From: an uncultured Rhodospirillales bacterium | Lineage (GTDB): Bacteria > Pseudomonadota > Alphaproteobacteria > ATCC43930 > CGMCC-115725 | DNA length: 64,000 nucleotides | Reading direction: 5' to 3' | NCBI GenBank assembly: GCA_903828515.1 | Contig: CAIKMD010000002.1 | Coordinates: 372,001-436,000, forward strand | Shown: in pieces, positions 46,498 to 56,139 of the stretch | Position numbering within the stretch: position 1 is the stretch's first letter | Layout of the letters: the number at the start of each line of letters is the position of its first letter | Made by a program: the position numbers and the translations under genes | Notes under the pieces: generated by a model | The model's input: the letters and a program-made list of their open reading frames with translations, nothing else | Database searches by the model: none | Told to the model about the DNA's origin: nothing

Positions 46498-46815
46498 ATG
46501 TTCGTTGTTACCGTCATTCGTCAGCGCGCCGCTCTGATCGTCGGACCCATTTTGGGGATCAGCCTCGTCGCCTATTTCGCCTTTCATTTGGTGCAGGGCG
46601 ACCGTGGCCTGATCGCCTGGCTGAGCCTGACCCAACAGATCCGCGAAGCCCGCGCCGGCTTGGCGGATATCGACGCCCAGCGCGCGCCGCTCGCGCATCG
46701 CGTCAGCCTCCTGCGCGACAAGGTCGATCGCGACCTCCTCGACGAACGTGCCCGTGCGACCTTCAATCTGGTCGCCCCCAACGAAGTGGTCATTTTCGAC
46801 AAGACCGCTAGGTAG
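46498..46815 (+). CDS. Septum formation initiator, FtsB/DivIC-like
   Basis: 105-residue bitopic division protein. One membrane span (LIVGPILGISLVAYFAFHL) follows a short cytoplasmic start, then a periplasmic coiled coil (LTQQIREARAGLADIDAQRA, LLRDKVDRDLLDERAR) and the terminal FNLVAPNEVVIFD, the family end motif (L-x-P-x-E-x-V). This group supports FtsQLB assembly. In many alphaproteobacteria the gene precedes pdhA, as it does here (a TA remnant lies between). No clear ribosome-binding site was found before ATG 46498. Confidence 0.88.
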   Translation: MFVVTVIRQRAALIVGPILGISLVAYFAFHLVQGDRGLIAWLSLTQQIREARAGLADIDAQRAPLAHRVSLLRDKVDRDLLDERARATFNLVAPNEVVIFDKTAR

Positions 46816-46866
46816 CCGGCTTTCGCCTACTTTACGCCTGTCTTGGCTCTGGAGTAGCCTCGGCGT

Positions 46867-47085
46867 ATGGACACGTTGACCCCAGCAGAAATCGCCCGGC
46901 TCTCGCCGCAGGAACGCCTGATCTTGATCGGGGACCTTTGGGACAGCCTCGATGAAGCAGAGATTCCGCTAACCCCTGCACAGGCGGCCGAACTCGAACA
47001 TCGCCTTGCCGGTGCTGATCGGGATCGTGTCGACAGTGTGAGTTGGGAAGAGCTTAAGATCGAGCTTCAGGACAGGCTGAAGTAG
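46867..47085 (+). CDS. Addiction-module antitoxin-like protein (TIGR02574 type)
   Basis: 72 residues. LTPAEIARLSPQERLILIGD followed by LWDSLDEAEIPLTPAQAAEL and EHRLAGADRDRVDSVSWEEL is the pattern of the TIGR02574 addiction-module component that pairs with RelE/ParE toxins. The C-terminal WEELKIELQDRL helix is the toxin-binding part. Its TAG overlaps the toxin GTG by one base. The partner toxin is broken by a frameshift, so the antitoxin may persist as a remnant. Confidence 0.88.
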   Translation: MDTLTPAEIARLSPQERLILIGDLWDSLDEAEIPLTPAQAAELEHRLAGADRDRVDSVSWEELKIELQDRLK

Positions 47086-47380
47086 TGCTTCCGGTCGTTT
47101 TCGGCCCGGCCGCGCGGGCAGAAATGCTCGAAGCATTTGACTGGTACGCGAGCCGATCGCCGGTCGTTGCGGCTCGCTTCGTGGCCGAAATGGACGCGAC
47201 GATGGCGCGGCTCGGCGATAATCCTCTGCAGTTTCCATCTGTCTTGCGTGATGTGCGTAGAGTGAGACTGCACCTTTTCCTTATGCGCTTTTCTTTCGTA
47301 GCGATGGCGTGACGGTGGACGTGATTGCCTGCTTTCACGCACGCCGGAATCCTCGTCACTGGCAGCTGGCAGCGGCGCAC
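47085..47380 (+). pseudogene. RelE/ParE-type toxin, frameshifted
   Basis: The first 63 codons from GTG 47085 encode a ParE-like toxin (VVFGPAARAEMLEAFDWYAS, RFVAEMDATMARLGDNPLQF, PSVLRDVRRVRLH), but the frame then reads LFLMRFSFVAMA and stops at 47312. Moving to the +2 frame from 47276 restores the family end: FPYALFFRSDGVTVDVIACF, then HARRNPRHWQL. One base (consistent with G of a CGT Arg codon) is missing between 47274 and 47275. The second frame remains open to 47581, beyond the usual family end near 47375, so the original stop may also be lost. Either a true inactivation or a sequencing error; the missing part includes the catalytic-surface residues. Confidence 0.75.
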
Positions 47381-47666
47381 CTGACGTCACGCGCGGGTGC
47401 GCCGACGTCATGCGCTGATCCATCCACAAATAAATTGCTTGCCGGGAAGGCGTGGTTGGTTCTTCTCGCAACTGCGTTTCGCCCACTCGGCTACGATTCC
47501 AGTTACTTTAACCGGAAATCAGTTAAGTTTCATTTTGTATTGCAAAACAACTATTTGTCGACTGGCTTATTGCCTTGTTAAGCGCGCCGGTTCATCCTCC
47601 CTCCCGATAAACGCGACGGTCGCTCAAGCGGGCGGCAACCTCGATCCGAGGCCAGGGGAGACGCGA
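47381..47666 (+). promoter_or_regulatory. Leader/promoter region of the pdh operon
   Basis: 286 bp with no convincing gene. The stretch 47500-47580 is AT-rich and holds two small dyads, TTAAC-N9-GTTAA (47508-47526) and TTTTG-N5-CAAAA (47533-47547), which could be regulator sites. The pdhA promoter should be here, but no unique -35/-10 pair was identified. Confidence 0.35.
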
Positions 47667-48689
47667 ATGGCGATCGCAAAGCGCAAGCCGAAGTCGGGCC
47701 GCAACGACGCGAGCGCCGTACCGGACATCGAGCCGGCTCAACTCCAGAAATTCTATCGCGACATGCTGCTGATCCGCCGCTTCGAGGAGAAGGCAGGTCA
47801 GATGTACGGCATGGGCCTGATCGGCGGGTTCTGCCACCTCTATATCGGCGAAGAGGCCGTGATCGTCGGCGTGATGGGCGCGGTCGAGGACGGCGACGGG
47901 GTCGTCACCTCCTATCGCGATCACGGCCATATGCTTGCCTGCGGGATGGACCCCAAAGGGGTTATGGCCGAGCTGACCGGACGCCGCGGCGGTTATTCGC
48001 ACGGCAAAGGCGGCTCGATGCACATGTTCTCGACCGAAAAGAGCTTTTACGGCGGCCACGGCATCGTCGGCGCCCAGGTGCCGATCGGCACCGGCATCGC
48101 CTTCGCCAACCGCTACAAGAACAACGGCAAGATCTCCGTCACCTTCATGGGCGACGGCGCCATGAACCAGGGCCAGGTGAACGAGAGCTTCAACATGGCG
48201 GCGCTGTGGAAGCTGCCGGTGCTCTACATCATCGAGAACAACAAATACGGCATGGGCACGTCGGTGATGCGTGCCTCGGCCTCGCACGATCTGTTCGGGC
48301 GCGGCGCGCCCTTCGGCATCCCCGGTCATCAGGTTGACGGCATGAGCGTCGTCGCGGTGGCGCAGGCGGCGGCCGAGGCGGTCGAGTATGTCCGCTCGGG
48401 CAAGGGACCTTACATCCTCGAGATGCAGACCTATCGCTATCGCGGCCATTCGATGTCCGATCCGGCGAAGTATCGCAGCAAGGACGAAGTCAACCGGATG
48501 CGCCAGGAGCACGATCCGATCGATCAGGTGAAAAACCGTTTGCTCGAAGACGGCATCACCGACGAGGCGAAGCTCAAGGACATCGACAAGCAGATCAAAG
48601 ACATCGTCACCGCTGCCGCCGAATTCGCGCAAGACAGTCCCGAGCCGGATCCGTCCGAACTCTGGACCGACGTTTACGGCGAGGCTTGA
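47667..48689 (+). CDS. pdhA: Pyruvate dehydrogenase E1 alpha subunit
   Basis: 340-residue ThDP-dependent subunit that decarboxylates pyruvate with Pdh[36 protein letters not shown], the ThDP motif [20 protein letters not shown] ending in the following NN, and the phosphorylation-loop-like [20 protein letters not shown] are all typical of alphaproteobacterial/mitochondrial-type E1 alpha. ATG 47667 follows AGGGGAG; the open frame runs back to 47397 without a site. Heads pdhA-pdhB-pdhC-lpdA. Confidence 0.97.
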   Translation: MAIAKRKPKSGRNDASAVPDIEPAQLQKFYRDMLLIRRFEEKAGQMYGMGLIGGFCHLYIGEEAVIVGVMGAVEDGDGVVTSYRDHGHMLACGMDPKGVMAELTGRRGGYSHGKGGSMHMFSTEKSFYGGHGIVGAQVPIGTGIAFANRYKNNGKISVTFMGDGAMNQGQVNESFNMAALWKLPVLYIIENNKYGMGTSVMRASASHDLFGRGAPFGIPGHQVDGMSVVAVAQAAAEAVEYVRSGKGPYILEMQTYRYRGHSMSDPAKYRSKDEVNRMRQEHDPIDQVKNRLLEDGITDEAKLKDIDKQIKDIVTAAAEFAQDSPEPDPSELWTDVYGEA

Positions 48690-48693
48690 TCCC

Positions 48694-50076
48694 ATGGCGA
48701 TCGAAGTATTGATGCCGGCGCTCTCGCCGACGATGACCGAGGGCAAGATCGCCAAATGGCACAAAGCGCCGGGCGATAAGGTCAAGGCCGGCGACATTCT
48801 TGCCGAGATCGAGACCGACAAGGCGACGATGGAAATGGAGGCGGTGGACGAAGGCACCTTCGCCAAGATCATCGTTCCCGAAGGCACCGAGCACGTCGCG
48901 GTCAATCTGCCGATCGCGGTGATCGCCGGCGAAGACGAAAGCGTCGATGACGCGGCCAACGCCGCACCGGCGAAGCCGCGTGCGGCCGCACCGAAGGCCG
49001 AAGCCGAGGCCCCCGTATCTGTCGAAGCGGCGCCCACGGCGCCGGCCGCCCCCCGTCGCGAGACCGCGCCGGCCGAACAGGAATGGACCGGCGGCAGCGT
49101 CACGATGACGATCCGCGAGGCCTTGCGCGACGCGATCGCCGAAGAGATGCGCCGCGACGAGAATGTGTTTCTGATGGGCGAGGAAGTTGCCGAATATCAG
49201 GGCGCCTATAAGGTCAGCCAGAATCTGCTGCAGGAGTTCGGCGAACGGCGGGTCATCGACACGCCGATCTCCGAGCACGGTTTCGCCGGCATCGGTGTCG
49301 GCGCGGCGATGGCGGGCTTGCGCCCGATCGTCGAGTTCATGACCTGGAACTTCGCCATGCAGGCGATGGATCAGATCATCAATTCCGCGGCCAAGACGCG
49401 TTACATGTCGGGTGGTCAGATGCAGTGTCCGATCGTGTTTCGCGGCCCGAACGGCGCCGCCTCGCGCGTCGCGGCGCAGCACAGCCAGGAATATGCAAGC
49501 TGGTACGCGCACGTGCCGGGCCTCAAGGTCATCGCGCCGTGCAGCGCGGCCGATCACAAGGGCCTGCTCAAATCCGCGATCCGCGATCCCAATCCGATCA
49601 TCTTCCTCGAGAACGAATTGCTCTACGGAACCAGCGAGCCGGTGCCCGACGCCACCGATTATCTGGTGCCGATCGGCAAGGCCCGCATCGTGCGTCCCGG
49701 CGAACATGTCACCTTCACCGCGTTCTCGCGCATGGTGCATCTGGCGATGGAAGCCGCTGAGGCGTTGCAGGCCGAGGGGATTTCGGCCGAGGTGATCGAT
49801 CTGCGCACGATCCGTCCGCTGGACGTCGAGACCATCGTCCGGTCGGTACAGAAGACCAATCGCCTGGTCAGCCTCGAAGAGGGTTGGGCCTATTCGGGCA
49901 TCGGCGCCGAGATTTCGGCGCAGATCATGGAACAGGCCTTCGACTATCTCGACGCGCCGGTCGGCCGCGTCAACGGCAAGGACGTGCCGTTGCCCTATGC
50001 CGCCAATCTCGAAAAACTTGCCCTGCCGCAAGTCGCCGAGATCGTCGCCGCCGCCAAAGCTACGCTTTATCGCTGA
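48694..50076 (+). CDS. pdhB: Pyruvate dehydrogenase E1 beta subunit with N-terminal lipoyl domain
   Basis: 460 residues. Residues 1-80 form a lipoyl domain ([20 protein letters not shown], lipoyl-Lys in [17 protein letters not shown]), then an Ala/Pro linker to about residue 125, then the E1-beta transketolase-like core ([47 protein letters not shown]) and C-terminal domain ([20 protein letters not shown]). An E1-beta with its own lipoyl domain is a hallmark of alphaproteobacteria such as Rhizobium and Sinorhizobium. Starts 4 bp after pdhA. Confidence 0.97.
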   Translation: MAIEVLMPALSPTMTEGKIAKWHKAPGDKVKAGDILAEIETDKATMEMEAVDEGTFAKIIVPEGTEHVAVNLPIAVIAGEDESVDDAANAAPAKPRAAAPKAEAEAPVSVEAAPTAPAAPRRETAPAEQEWTGGSVTMTIREALRDAIAEEMRRDENVFLMGEEVAEYQGAYKVSQNLLQEFGERRVIDTPISEHGFAGIGVGAAMAGLRPIVEFMTWNFAMQAMDQIINSAAKTRYMSGGQMQCPIVFRGPNGAASRVAAQHSQEYASWYAHVPGLKVIAPCSAADHKGLLKSAIRDPNPIIFLENELLYGTSEPVPDATDYLVPIGKARIVRPGEHVTFTAFSRMVHLAMEAAEALQAEGISAEVIDLRTIRPLDVETIVRSVQKTNRLVSLEEGWAYSGIGAEISAQIMEQAFDYLDAPVGRVNGKDVPLPYAANLEKLALPQVAEIVAAAKATLYR

Positions 50077-50090
50077 GCGGGAGGAGCGAG

Positions 50091-51401
50091 ATGCCGATCG
50101 AACTCCTGATGCCCGCGCTGTCGCCGACCATGACCGAGGGCAACCTCGCGAAGTGGCACAAGAAGGAAGGCGACACGGTGAAGGCCGGCGAGGTGATCGC
50201 CGAAATCGAAACCGACAAGGCGACCATGGAGTTCGAGGCGGTCGACGAAGGCACGCTCGGCAAGATCCTCGTCGCCGAGGGAACGCAGGGCGTGAAGGTC
50301 AATCAGCCGATCGCGCTTCTGCTCGAAGAAGGCGAAGACGCCAAGGCACTGACGGCGCCGAAAGCTGCGAAGCCGGCACCGGCCGCGCCGCCTGCTACTG
50401 CCGCACCGGTGGTAGCGGCTGCGCCCGCCGCGCCGGCCGCGAAGCCTGCGCCGGTTGCCGCTGCTGCAGCGCCAGCACCCGAAAATCATGGCGCGCGTGT
50501 TTTCGCCAGCCCGTTGGCGCGCCGCCTTGCCGAACAGGCGAAGATCGATCTGTCGCGCGTCACCGGCAGCGGCCCGCATGGCCGTATCGTCAAAGCCGAT
50601 GTCGAGGCCGCTGTGAAGGGCGGGGGCGCTATGCGTGGCGCGCCGGCAACGGCGCGCGGCCCGTCCGCGCCCAGCGCCGCGCCCTTGCGCACGAAGGCCC
50701 AGGTCGCGGCGCTTGCCGGCAATATTCCTTATACCGAGACGCCGATCACCGGGATGCGCCGGACCATCACGGCGCGCTTGAGTGAATCGGAAGTCATTCC
50801 GCATTACTTCATCACCGTCGATTGCGAGATCGATGCGCTGTTGAAGGCGCGCGCCGACATCAACGAGGCGCTCGGGGTCAAGCTCTCGGTCAACGATTTC
50901 GTCCTGAAGGCGACGGCGCTCGCCCTGCGCAAGGTACCGGCGGTCAATGCGTCGTGGAGCGAGGACGCGATCCTGCATTGGCAGGACGTGCATGTCGCCG
51001 TCGCAGTGGCGCTGCCCGAAGGCCTGATCACGCCGATCATCAAGAACACCGACAAGAAATCCCTGCCGACGATCTCGGCCGAGATGCGCGAACTGGGTCA
51101 GCGCGCTAAGGACGGCAAGCTGAAACTCGACGAGTTCCAGGGCGGCACGATTTCGGTTTCGAATCTCGGCATGTTCGGCACCAAGCAATTCACCGCGGTC
51201 ATCAACCCGCCGCAAAGCTGCATCGTCGCGATCGGCGCCGGCGAAAAACGTCCGGTCGTCCACGGCGACACGCTCTCGGTCGCTACCGTGATGACCTGCA
51301 CCGGCACGTTCGATCATCGCGTGGTTGACGGCGCACTCGGCGCGCAGTTCATGGCGGCTTTCAAGAAACTGATCGAGGCGCCGGCGGCGCTGCTGGTCTA
51401 A
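50091..51401 (+). CDS. pdhC: Pyruvate dehydrogenase E2, dihydrolipoamide acetyltransferase
   Basis: 436 residues: lipoyl domain ([37 protein letters not shown]), a long Ala/Pro linker, a peripheral-subunit-binding domain ([37 protein letters not shown]), a second linker, then the catalytic domain with [20 protein letters not shown] and the terminal [18 protein letters not shown] (catalytic His and Asp). The lipoyl domain is nearly the same as that of PdhB, suggesting gene conversion or shared descent. ATG 50091 follows GGGAGGAGCGAG. Confidence 0.96.
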   Translation: MPIELLMPALSPTMTEGNLAKWHKKEGDTVKAGEVIAEIETDKATMEFEAVDEGTLGKILVAEGTQGVKVNQPIALLLEEGEDAKALTAPKAAKPAPAAPPATAAPVVAAAPAAPAAKPAPVAAAAAPAPENHGARVFASPLARRLAEQAKIDLSRVTGSGPHGRIVKADVEAAVKGGGAMRGAPATARGPSAPSAAPLRTKAQVAALAGNIPYTETPITGMRRTITARLSESEVIPHYFITVDCEIDALLKARADINEALGVKLSVNDFVLKATALALRKVPAVNASWSEDAILHWQDVHVAVAVALPEGLITPIIKNTDKKSLPTISAEMRELGQRAKDGKLKLDEFQGGTISVSNLGMFGTKQFTAVINPPQSCIVAIGAGEKRPVVHGDTLSVATVMTCTGTFDHRVVDGALGAQFMAAFKKLIEAPAALLV

Positions 51402-51421
51402 TCCAAAATGACGCGCGGCGT

Positions 51422-51510
51422 ACCCCCCACCCTGACCCTCCCCCTCAAGGGGGGAGGGAAGCGCTATCGTTCTCGCTCCCCCTCGAGGGGGGAGGGTTGG
51501 GGTGGGGGTG
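51422..51510. repeat. REP-like palindromic element inside the pdh operon
   Basis: Between pdhC and lpdA lies CCCCCCACCCTGACCCTCCC...CTCAAGGGGGGAGGG, then an 18-bp centre and CTCCCCCTCGAGGGGGGAGG...GGGTTGGGGTGGGGG. The outer parts are inverted copies of one another (CCCCACCCTGACCCTCCCC versus the reverse of GGGGAGGGTTGGGGTGGGG), and each half also holds its own small hairpin around CTC(A/G)AG(G). The whole 89 bp can fold as a long stem or two hairpins. Such CCCCAACCCTCCCC units are common dispersed repeats in GC-rich proteobacteria. It could weaken transcription into lpdA or protect the upstream mRNA. Confidence 0.75.
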
Positions 51511-51549
51511 ATTGCGCCACCATAGGTCGCAAGCATCGGGAGAATCCCA

Positions 51550-52950
51550 GTGGCCGATAGTTCCTTCGATATGGTCGTGGTGGGCGGCGGGCCGGGGGGC
51601 TATGTCGCGGCGATCCGCGCGGCGCAGCTCGGCATGAGCACCGCTGTGATCGAGCGCGAGAACCTCGGCGGCATCTGCCTCAACTGGGGCTGCATCCCGA
51701 CCAAGGCGCTGTTGCGCTCGTCCGAGATCAATCATCTGCTCCAGCACATGGGCGACTACGGCTTTTCGGCGAAGGAAATCACCTTCGATTTCGGCAAGAT
51801 CATCGAGCGCTCGCGCAAGGTGGCGAAGCAACTCTCGAATGGCGTCGCCTTCCTGATGAAGAAGCACAAGATCACCGTGATCGACGGCGTCGCGACCCTG
51901 GCTGGTCCCGGCAAGCTCACGGTGACCAAGGACGGCAAGCCGATCGCGAACGTCACCGGCAAGAACATCATCCTCGCGACCGGCGCGCGGGCACGATCGC
52001 TGCCGGGGCTCGAGCCTGACGGCAAGCTGATCTGGACTTATCGCGAGGCGATGGTGCCCGACAAATTGCCGAAGTCGCTGCTCGTCATCGGCTCGGGCGC
52101 GATCGGCATCGAGTTCGCGAGCTTCTATCGCAATCTCGGCTGCGAGGTCACCGTGGTCGAGGTGATGGACCGCGTGCTCCCGGTCGAGGACGAAGAGATT
52201 TCCGCCTTCGCCAAAAAGGCGTTCGAGAAACAGGGGATGAAAATCCTTGTCTCGACGACGGTAAAGGAATTGAAGAAAAACGCCGACAGCGTCACCGCGA
52301 CGCTGGTCGCCGGCGACAAGACCTCGACGATCACCGCCGATCGCGTCGTGCTGGCCGTCGGCATCGTCGGCAATGTCGAAAATCTCGGGCTTGAAAAAAC
52401 CAAGGCGAAAGTCGATCGCACCCATATCGTCGTCGACCAATGGTGCGCGACCGGCGAGCCGGGGCTTTACGCCATCGGCGACGTGGTCGGCCCGCCCTGG
52501 CTCGCGCACAAGGCGATGCACGAAGGCGTCATGTGCGTCGAGAAAATCGCCGGCCTCAAAAACGTCCATCCGCTCGATACGACCAACGTGCCGGGCTGCA
52601 CCTATTGCATGCCGCAAGTGGCGAGCGTCGGCCTGACCGAAAAGAAGGCCAAGGAAGGCGGACGCGAGGTCAAGGTCGGCCGCTTCCCCTTCATCGGCAA
52701 CGGCAAGGCGATCGCGATGGGCGAGCCCGAGGGGCTGGTCAAAACCATTTTCGACGCCAAGACCGGCGAATTGCTGGGCGCGCACATGATCGGCGCCGAG
52801 GTGACCGAGTTGATCCAGGGCTACGCCATCGCCCGGAACCTTGAGGCGACCGAGCAGGATCTGATGGCGACGATCTTCCCGCATCCGACGATTTCCGAGA
52901 CGATGCATGAGGCGGTACTCGACGCTTACGGCCGCGCACTCCATATCTAG
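51550..52950 (+). CDS. lpdA: Dihydrolipoyl dehydrogenase (E3)
   Basis: 466-residue FAD/NAD enzyme that re-oxidises lipoamide. FAD-binding VVVGGGPGGYVAAIRAAQLG, redox disulfide ENLGGICLNWGCIPTKALLR, NAD fold LLVIGSGAIGIEFASFYRNL, ATGARARSLPG, YAIGDVVGPPWLAHKAMHEG and the C-terminal HPTISETMHEA (catalytic His-Glu) are all visible. The start is GTG 51550, preceded by GGGAGAATC. It is separated from pdhC by the REP-like palindrome, so its level may differ from that of the other pdh genes. Confidence 0.97.
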   Translation: MADSSFDMVVVGGGPGGYVAAIRAAQLGMSTAVIERENLGGICLNWGCIPTKALLRSSEINHLLQHMGDYGFSAKEITFDFGKIIERSRKVAKQLSNGVAFLMKKHKITVIDGVATLAGPGKLTVTKDGKPIANVTGKNIILATGARARSLPGLEPDGKLIWTYREAMVPDKLPKSLLVIGSGAIGIEFASFYRNLGCEVTVVEVMDRVLPVEDEEISAFAKKAFEKQGMKILVSTTVKELKKNADSVTATLVAGDKTSTITADRVVLAVGIVGNVENLGLEKTKAKVDRTHIVVDQWCATGEPGLYAIGDVVGPPWLAHKAMHEGVMCVEKIAGLKNVHPLDTTNVPGCTYCMPQVASVGLTEKKAKEGGREVKVGRFPFIGNGKAIAMGEPEGLVKTIFDAKTGELLGAHMIGAEVTELIQGYAIARNLEATEQDLMATIFPHPTISETMHEAVLDAYGRALHI

Positions 52951-52994
52951 GGAATGCGGGCCTCGACGAAGGGGCCGGAACGAAGGCTTGTCCG

Positions 52995-53507
52995 ATGATT
53001 ACGCCTGCCTATGTCCGCACGATGGCGGCTTACAACGCCGAGATGAACCGGCGGCTCTATGAGCCGGCCTCGCGGTTATCCGACGAAGCGCGCAAGGCGG
53101 ATCGCGGCGCGTTCTGGGGCTCGCTGCACCGGACCTTGGTCCATATCCTCTGGGGCGATACCGCGTGGATGTCGCGGTTTGCCGGCTGGGAGAAGCCCGA
53201 CGGTGCGCTCGAGCAAAGCGCGCAGTGGTTCGAGGATTTCGACGAACTGCGCTCCGCGCGTTATGACGCCGACCGGCGGATCGCAGCGTGGGCGGCGACC
53301 ATCGATCAGCCCTGGCTCGATGCGACACTCGATTGGCACAGCGGCGCGGCGAACCGCGACTTCTCGATGCCGCGGGGGTTTCTGGTTACGCATTTTTTCA
53401 ATCACCAGACCCATCACCGCGGTCAGGCCCACGCCCTGATCACCGCGGCAGGCGAGAAGACCGACGACACGGATATCTTTCTCGTCGTACCGAAGGTGAT
53501 CGCGTGA
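52995..53507 (+). CDS. DinB-family protein
   Basis: 170-residue four-helix-bundle protein of the DinB/YfiT group. Three histidines form the usual metal triad: [12 protein letters not shown] (first His), and [17 protein letters not shown], where H-x3-H gives the other two. DinB proteins are often thiol-dependent transferases (e.g. bacillithiol/mycothiol) or damage-induced, but most are unknown. It sits in the pdh-lipA transcript: its TGA overlaps the lipA GTG (GTGA). Confidence 0.9.
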   Translation: MITPAYVRTMAAYNAEMNRRLYEPASRLSDEARKADRGAFWGSLHRTLVHILWGDTAWMSRFAGWEKPDGALEQSAQWFEDFDELRSARYDADRRIAAWAATIDQPWLDATLDWHSGAANRDFSMPRGFLVTHFFNHQTHHRGQAHALITAAGEKTDDTDIFLVVPKVIA

Positions 53508-54448
53508 CGACGTCGCCACCTGTTCGCCATCCGGAAAAGGCGCATCGTCCTGACAATCCGTCGGCCAAGCGGCCTGACTGGATCCGGGTGAAGGCGCCGA
53601 ACAGCCCCGAGTATTTCGCGACGCGCGATCTGATGCGCGAATTGAAGCTCAACACAGTCTGCGAGGAAGCGGCTTGCCCCAATATCGGCGAGTGCTGGAA
53701 GCAAAAGCACGCGACGATGATGATCCTGGGGTCGACCTGCACCCGCGCGTGCTCGTTCTGCAACGTCGCGACCGGCAAGCCCGATCGGCTCGATCCGCAC
53801 GAACCCGAGCATGTCGGCGAGGCGGTGGCAAAGCTCGGCCTTCACCACATCGTCGTCACCTCGGTCGACCGCGACGATCTCGACGACGGTGGCGCCGCGC
53901 AATTCGCCGCCACCATCACCGCGATCCGCAAGGCGGCACCCGACACCACCATCGAGGTGCTGACGCCGGATTTCCTCAAGAAAGACGGCGCGCTCGAAAT
54001 CGTCGTCGCCGCGCGGCCCGACGTCTTCAATCACAATCTCGAAACCGTGCCGCGGCTCTATGCCAGCGTCCGGCCCGGCGCGCGCTATTTCCATTCGCTG
54101 CGCCTTCTGGATCAGGTGAAACAGCTCGATCCGGCGATGTTCACCAAATCGGGTTTGATGGTCGGCTTGGGCGAAGACGCGACGGAGATCGCGCAGGTCA
54201 TGGACGATCTGCGCGCGGCCAATGTCGACTTCCTCACCATCGGCCAATACCTCCAGCCGACACCGAAACACCACGCGATCGAGCGTTTCGTCGAACCGGC
54301 GGAATTCGACAGCTACAAGCATCAGGCCTTCGGCAAGGGTTTCCTGATGGTGTCGGCCTCGCCGCTGACGCGCTCGTCCTATTTCGCCGGCGACGATTTC
54401 ATCCGGCTGCGCGCCGCGCGGGCTGAAAAGCTCGCGGCACAAGCCTGA
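53504..54448 (+). CDS. lipA: Lipoyl synthase
   Basis: 314-residue radical-SAM enzyme inserting two sulfurs into octanoyl groups on the lipoyl domains of PdhB/PdhC and other complexes. The auxiliary cluster motif [12 protein letters not shown], the radical-SAM motif CTRACSFC, and [33 protein letters not shown] and the C-terminal [13 protein letters not shown] (the RSSY serine ligand) are intact. GTG 53504 is chosen since it overlaps the DinB stop and gives the family N-terminus; the open frame starts earlier. Its place next to pdh genes is functional, as PDH is the main client. Confidence 0.97.
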   Translation: MTTSPPVRHPEKAHRPDNPSAKRPDWIRVKAPNSPEYFATRDLMRELKLNTVCEEAACPNIGECWKQKHATMMILGSTCTRACSFCNVATGKPDRLDPHEPEHVGEAVAKLGLHHIVVTSVDRDDLDDGGAAQFAATITAIRKAAPDTTIEVLTPDFLKKDGALEIVVAARPDVFNHNLETVPRLYASVRPGARYFHSLRLLDQVKQLDPAMFTKSGLMVGLGEDATEIAQVMDDLRAANVDFLTIGQYLQPTPKHHAIERFVEPAEFDSYKHQAFGKGFLMVSASPLTRSSYFAGDDFIRLRAARAEKLAAQA

Positions 54449-54452
54449 ACCG

Positions 54453-54905
54453 ATGCCGACCCATGCCGAGAAACGGCTTCTGCCCTACACGCCGGAGCAG
54501 TTGTTCGATCTCGTTGCCGATATCGAACGCTATCCCGAATTCCTGCCCTGGTGCGTCGGCGCCCGTGTCCGCGAGCGTCAGGGCAACGAAATCGTCAGCG
54601 ATCTGCTGATCGGCTACAAGATGGTGCGCGAGCGTTTCACCTCGCGCGTCGTCCTGCACAAGCCCGACCGGATCGACGTCAGCTACAGCGAAGGCCCGTT
54701 CAAATACCTGACCAATCACTGGCTGTTCATCCGCCAGGACGACGGCTCGTGCCTGATCGATTTCTATGTCGACTTCGAATTCAAATCGCGCTTCCTGCAG
54801 AAGATCATCGAGGTCTTCTTCAACGAAGCGGTCAAGCGCATGGTCGGCGCCTTCGAGACCCGCGCGCATCAACTTTACGGCGGGAGCGGCACGATTAAGC
54901 TATAA
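54453..54905 (+). CDS. COQ10/RatA-type START-domain protein
   Basis: 150-residue polyketide-cyclase/START protein. AEKRLLPYTPEQLFDLVADI, ERYPEFLPWCVGARVRERQG, RFTSRVVLHKPDRIDVSYSE and DFYVDFEFKSRFLQKIIEVF are typical of the ubiquinone-binding protein COQ10 and of E. coli RatA. It starts 4 bp after lipA, a common alphaproteobacterial order. The ubiquinone chaperone role is the more likely one in this group; RatA ribosome effects are an E. coli description. Confidence 0.9.
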   Translation: MPTHAEKRLLPYTPEQLFDLVADIERYPEFLPWCVGARVRERQGNEIVSDLLIGYKMVRERFTSRVVLHKPDRIDVSYSEGPFKYLTNHWLFIRQDDGSCLIDFYVDFEFKSRFLQKIIEVFFNEAVKRMVGAFETRAHQLYGGSGTIKL

Positions 54906-54931
54906 TACAAAAAAACGACGGGAGGACTTTC

Positions 54932-56113
54932 ATGTACACGGCAACCAAGAACATCAAACTGCCGACCACGATCACCGGCTCGCTGCCGCGGCCGCTGTGG
55001 TACACGGAAAATCTCGGCCGGCGCAGTTTCATGGAAGCGATGGTCAACAGTCGCTTCCGCGAGCAATACACCGACGCGGTTTCGTGCTTCCTGCGCGATC
55101 AGGAAATGGCGGGGCTCGATATCGTCACCGACGGCGATGCGCGGTTCGACACCGAGATCGGCGGCTATAGCTGGTTCTCCTATCCGCTGACGCGTCTCGA
55201 CGGCATCGATTTCTCGACCGCGTATGGCCGTCCGACATTGATGGGCCGCGTGCCGTTTCCGCGCGGCCACATCCTGCACGAGGGACTCGAAGCGCGTATC
55301 CAGCCGACGATCATTGGCCCGATCGGCCGCGGCAAACTGCAATACACGCCGCTGTTCCTGACCGCGCAGTCGCTGACCGACCGGCCGGTGAAGTTCGGCA
55401 GCATCACCGCCGAGCTTCTGGGTTTGGCCCTCAAGGACAATCACTACAAAAGCCGCCGGGAACGCATTCTCGCGATCGCCGACGCGCTCAACGAGGAACT
55501 TGCCGAAGTGGTGGCGAATGGCTGCACGGTCATTCAACTGGAAGAGCCGCAGATTCACCTTCTGGGTCTGCGCGGCGGCGTCGATACGGAGATGACGCTC
55601 GACTTCATGGTCGAGGTGTTCAACCGCACGGTGAAAGGCTTGCGCGATAAGTGCGAAGTGTGGGGCCATAGCTGTTGGGGCAACCCGTCGCAGCAGCGCA
55701 TGTTCGCGACCGCGCAGACCTACAAGCCGACGCTGGCGCTCTACAACCAGTGTGATGCCGACGTGCTGACCTTCGAGACCTGCAGTTCGGCCGGCATGGA
55801 TCTCGAGGCGATCGGCAAGGAAATTACCGGCAAGAAAATCGCCATCGGCGTGATCGACCATCACACACTTCAGGTCGAAACCCCTGATGAGGTCGCCGGT
55901 TTCATCCGCCGCGCGCTGAAGCATATTCCGCCCGAGCGGCTGGTGATCTCGTCGGATTGCGGCATGGGCCGCGAGGGCATGAGCCGCAAGCACGCCTTCT
56001 TCAAGATGGTGGCATTGGTCCAGGGCACCAACATCGTGCGCAAGGAACTGGGTTTACCCGAAGCGGAATGCCGCGCGGGCGAGGCGGGTTATTCGCTGGC
56101 GTTGAAGGGCTAG
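54932..56113 (+). CDS. MetE C-terminal-like methyltransferase (UROD/MetE fold)
   Basis: 393 residues, about half the length of full MetE, lacking its N-terminal barrel. TITGSLPRPLWYTENLGRRS at the start, DGDARFDTEIGGYSWFSYPL, VIQLEEPQIHLLG, and a zinc set with H and C in EVWGHSCWGNP, and C in VISSDCGMGREGMSR mark it as of the MetE/core family. Such short forms act as B12-independent methyl transferases with other methyl donors or acceptors. ATG 54932 follows GGGAGGAC. It follows the lipA group by 26 bp and may be read through. Methionine synthase activity is not certain. Confidence 0.85.
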   Translation: MYTATKNIKLPTTITGSLPRPLWYTENLGRRSFMEAMVNSRFREQYTDAVSCFLRDQEMAGLDIVTDGDARFDTEIGGYSWFSYPLTRLDGIDFSTAYGRPTLMGRVPFPRGHILHEGLEARIQPTIIGPIGRGKLQYTPLFLTAQSLTDRPVKFGSITAELLGLALKDNHYKSRRERILAIADALNEELAEVVANGCTVIQLEEPQIHLLGLRGGVDTEMTLDFMVEVFNRTVKGLRDKCEVWGHSCWGNPSQQRMFATAQTYKPTLALYNQCDADVLTFETCSSAGMDLEAIGKEITGKKIAIGVIDHHTLQVETPDEVAGFIRRALKHIPPERLVISSDCGMGREGMSRKHAFFKMVALVQGTNIVRKELGLPEAECRAGEAGYSLALKG

Positions 56114-56139
56114 AGCGACCGGATGCGGTCGCGAAGGCG

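Noticed and set aside
47309..47581. Separate small gene starting at GTG 47309
   Set aside because: Its first residues continue the ParE family end in another frame, so it is the second half of the broken toxin.
51422..51510. Interpretation of the palindrome as a normal intrinsic terminator of pdhABC
   Set aside because: No T-run follows, and the nested inverted units look like a REP element; a terminator here would cut off lpdA.
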